From assembly GCA_009927005.1 (NCBI GenBank), contig RFNV01000243.1, positions 1 to 36,799 on the forward strand: a stretch of 36,799 nucleotides of DNA. Reading direction: 5' to 3'. Positions 36,299 to 36,799 of the stretch are shown piece after piece (the stretch's first letter is position 1; each line of letters begins with the position of its first letter). A program made the translations under genes and the position numbers. The DNA is from Pseudomonadota bacterium (GTDB lineage: Bacteria > Bdellovibrionota > FAC87 > UBA2466). Below the pieces are notes generated by a model. The model did no database searches. It was not told where the DNA came from and saw only the letters and a program-made list of their open reading frames with translations.

Positions 36299-36799
36299 AT
36301 GATTCGAAGTCTATTGCTAGGTCTGGGCATCTTGTTCCTGATGAGCGCTCCTCGCGGCTTTTCGGAACCAGTCCCCAAAGAGCCTACTAATAAATTGCTT
36401 CACATGTATGAGCTTTTTTATCTGCCTTTTACTATCGAGTTTAAACAAGGCCGAACCTACAACGATATTTTTCCACTGGTTGCCGATAAAAAAGGGGCAT
36501 TCACCCAACTAATTACCCCAGAGCAGTTGAAAGCTCTTGATCAGGAATTCAGTTCTGAGCGAAAGACATGGCAAAAAAGTTCTTTGTTTCTCAATACCCC
36601 TCTGGAACTCAATGAGTCCCAACAAATTACTCAACGACTATATTCTCATCGAATTTCCCTGAAAAGAACGGCCTGGGACCAAGTTTCCGTTGCGGATCAA
36701 ATCAAAGTGAAAGCACTCTTAGAAGACAAACCTGAAATGGTGAGAAAAGCAGTTACCCAGTACCAGTTTTTACGAAGCCTCATGAAGGGGGCGGACGAG
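36299..36799 (+). CDS. Secreted protein of unknown function (3' end outside window)
   Basis: 167 codons are visible without a stop. The N-terminus RSLLLGLGILFLMSAPRGFS is a clear signal peptide, followed by a hydrophilic region with many Gln, Lys and Leu and no recognised motif; it looks helical. AGAGG precedes the ATG by about 11 bases. It follows the M16 gene after 120 bp, behind a sigma-54 promoter, so expression would depend on RpoN and an enhancer-binding activator. Homology cannot be judged from this fragment. Confidence 0.75.
   Translation, partial: MIRSLLLGLGILFLMSAPRGFSEPVPKEPTNKLLHMYELFYLPFTIEFKQGRTYNDIFPLVADKKGAFTQLITPEQLKALDQEFSSERKTWQKSSLFLNTPLELNESQQITQRLYSHRISLKRTAWDQVSVADQIKVKALLEDKPEMVRKAVTQYQFLRSLMKGADE

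Noticed and set aside
36317-36508. Minus-strand frame inside the last gene
   Set aside because: Antisense of a gene with a signal peptide and sigma-54 promoter; no features of its own.

Overview
The window comes from a Gram-negative bacterium of moderate GC content. The genes are tightly packed and often overlap. RNA polymerase subunits, a type IV pilus alignment operon (pilMNOPQ), a piece of a Tad/Flp pilus locus, a PhaR-type regulator and a lysine-rich FYDLN-type protein occur together, which fits a delta-proteobacterium-like lineage such as Bdellovibrionota. That assignment is inference from protein character, not from a search.

Layout. (1) 3-8020: rpoB (5' end outside the window) and rpoC, with overlapping stop and start codons. 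(2) 8010-9853: a pseudouridine synthase on the minus strand, then an EpmA/GenX-like lysyl-tRNA-synthetase paralogue on the plus strand. (3) 9783-15005, minus: an operon with every junction overlapping, transcribed mdlA-like, mdlB-like, purE, purK. (4) 15058-20213, plus: clpB, an HtrA/Deg protease and a PfkB-type kinase, followed by a lysine-rich zinc-ribbon protein (20335-20904). (5) 20901-24366, minus: a Tad-type operon (Flp pilin, TadE-like, TadG-like, a second small prepilin, CpaB/RcpC-like, a secreted protein that probably carries a C-terminal membrane anchor in the -1 frame, a small membrane protein). (6) 24488-25691, minus: phaR-like regulator, 6S RNA and an unknown 168-residue gene. (7) 25999-31829, minus: RDD protein, pilM, pilN, pilO, pilP, pilQ and a coiled-coil membrane protein. 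(8) 31930-36799: ssb (plus), hemW (minus), a fused double M16 peptidase (plus) and a secreted protein cut by the window end, behind a near-perfect sigma-54 promoter.

The most notable non-protein feature is a 6S RNA (ssrS) at about 24996-25181 on the minus strand. It is supported by a long terminal helix, a central bubble with the usual 3'-side hairpin, an apical stem, short sequence similarities to gamma-proteobacterial 6S RNA, and a -10/-35 promoter at the right distance. Its 3' end abuts the start codon of the 168-residue gene. The most notable protein-level feature is an A7 run at 21209-21215 where the reading frame of a Tad-locus protein ends prematurely. The -1 frame continues with a transmembrane helix and stops one base before the next start codon.

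Several gene pairs share DNA unusually closely. The hemW and M16 start codons overlap by two bases on opposite strands. A 12-bp terminator-like stem for ssb lies inside the hemW coding region. A hairpin downstream of rpoC lies inside the pseudouridine synthase gene. The epmA-like gene and purK overlap tail-to-tail by 71 bp.
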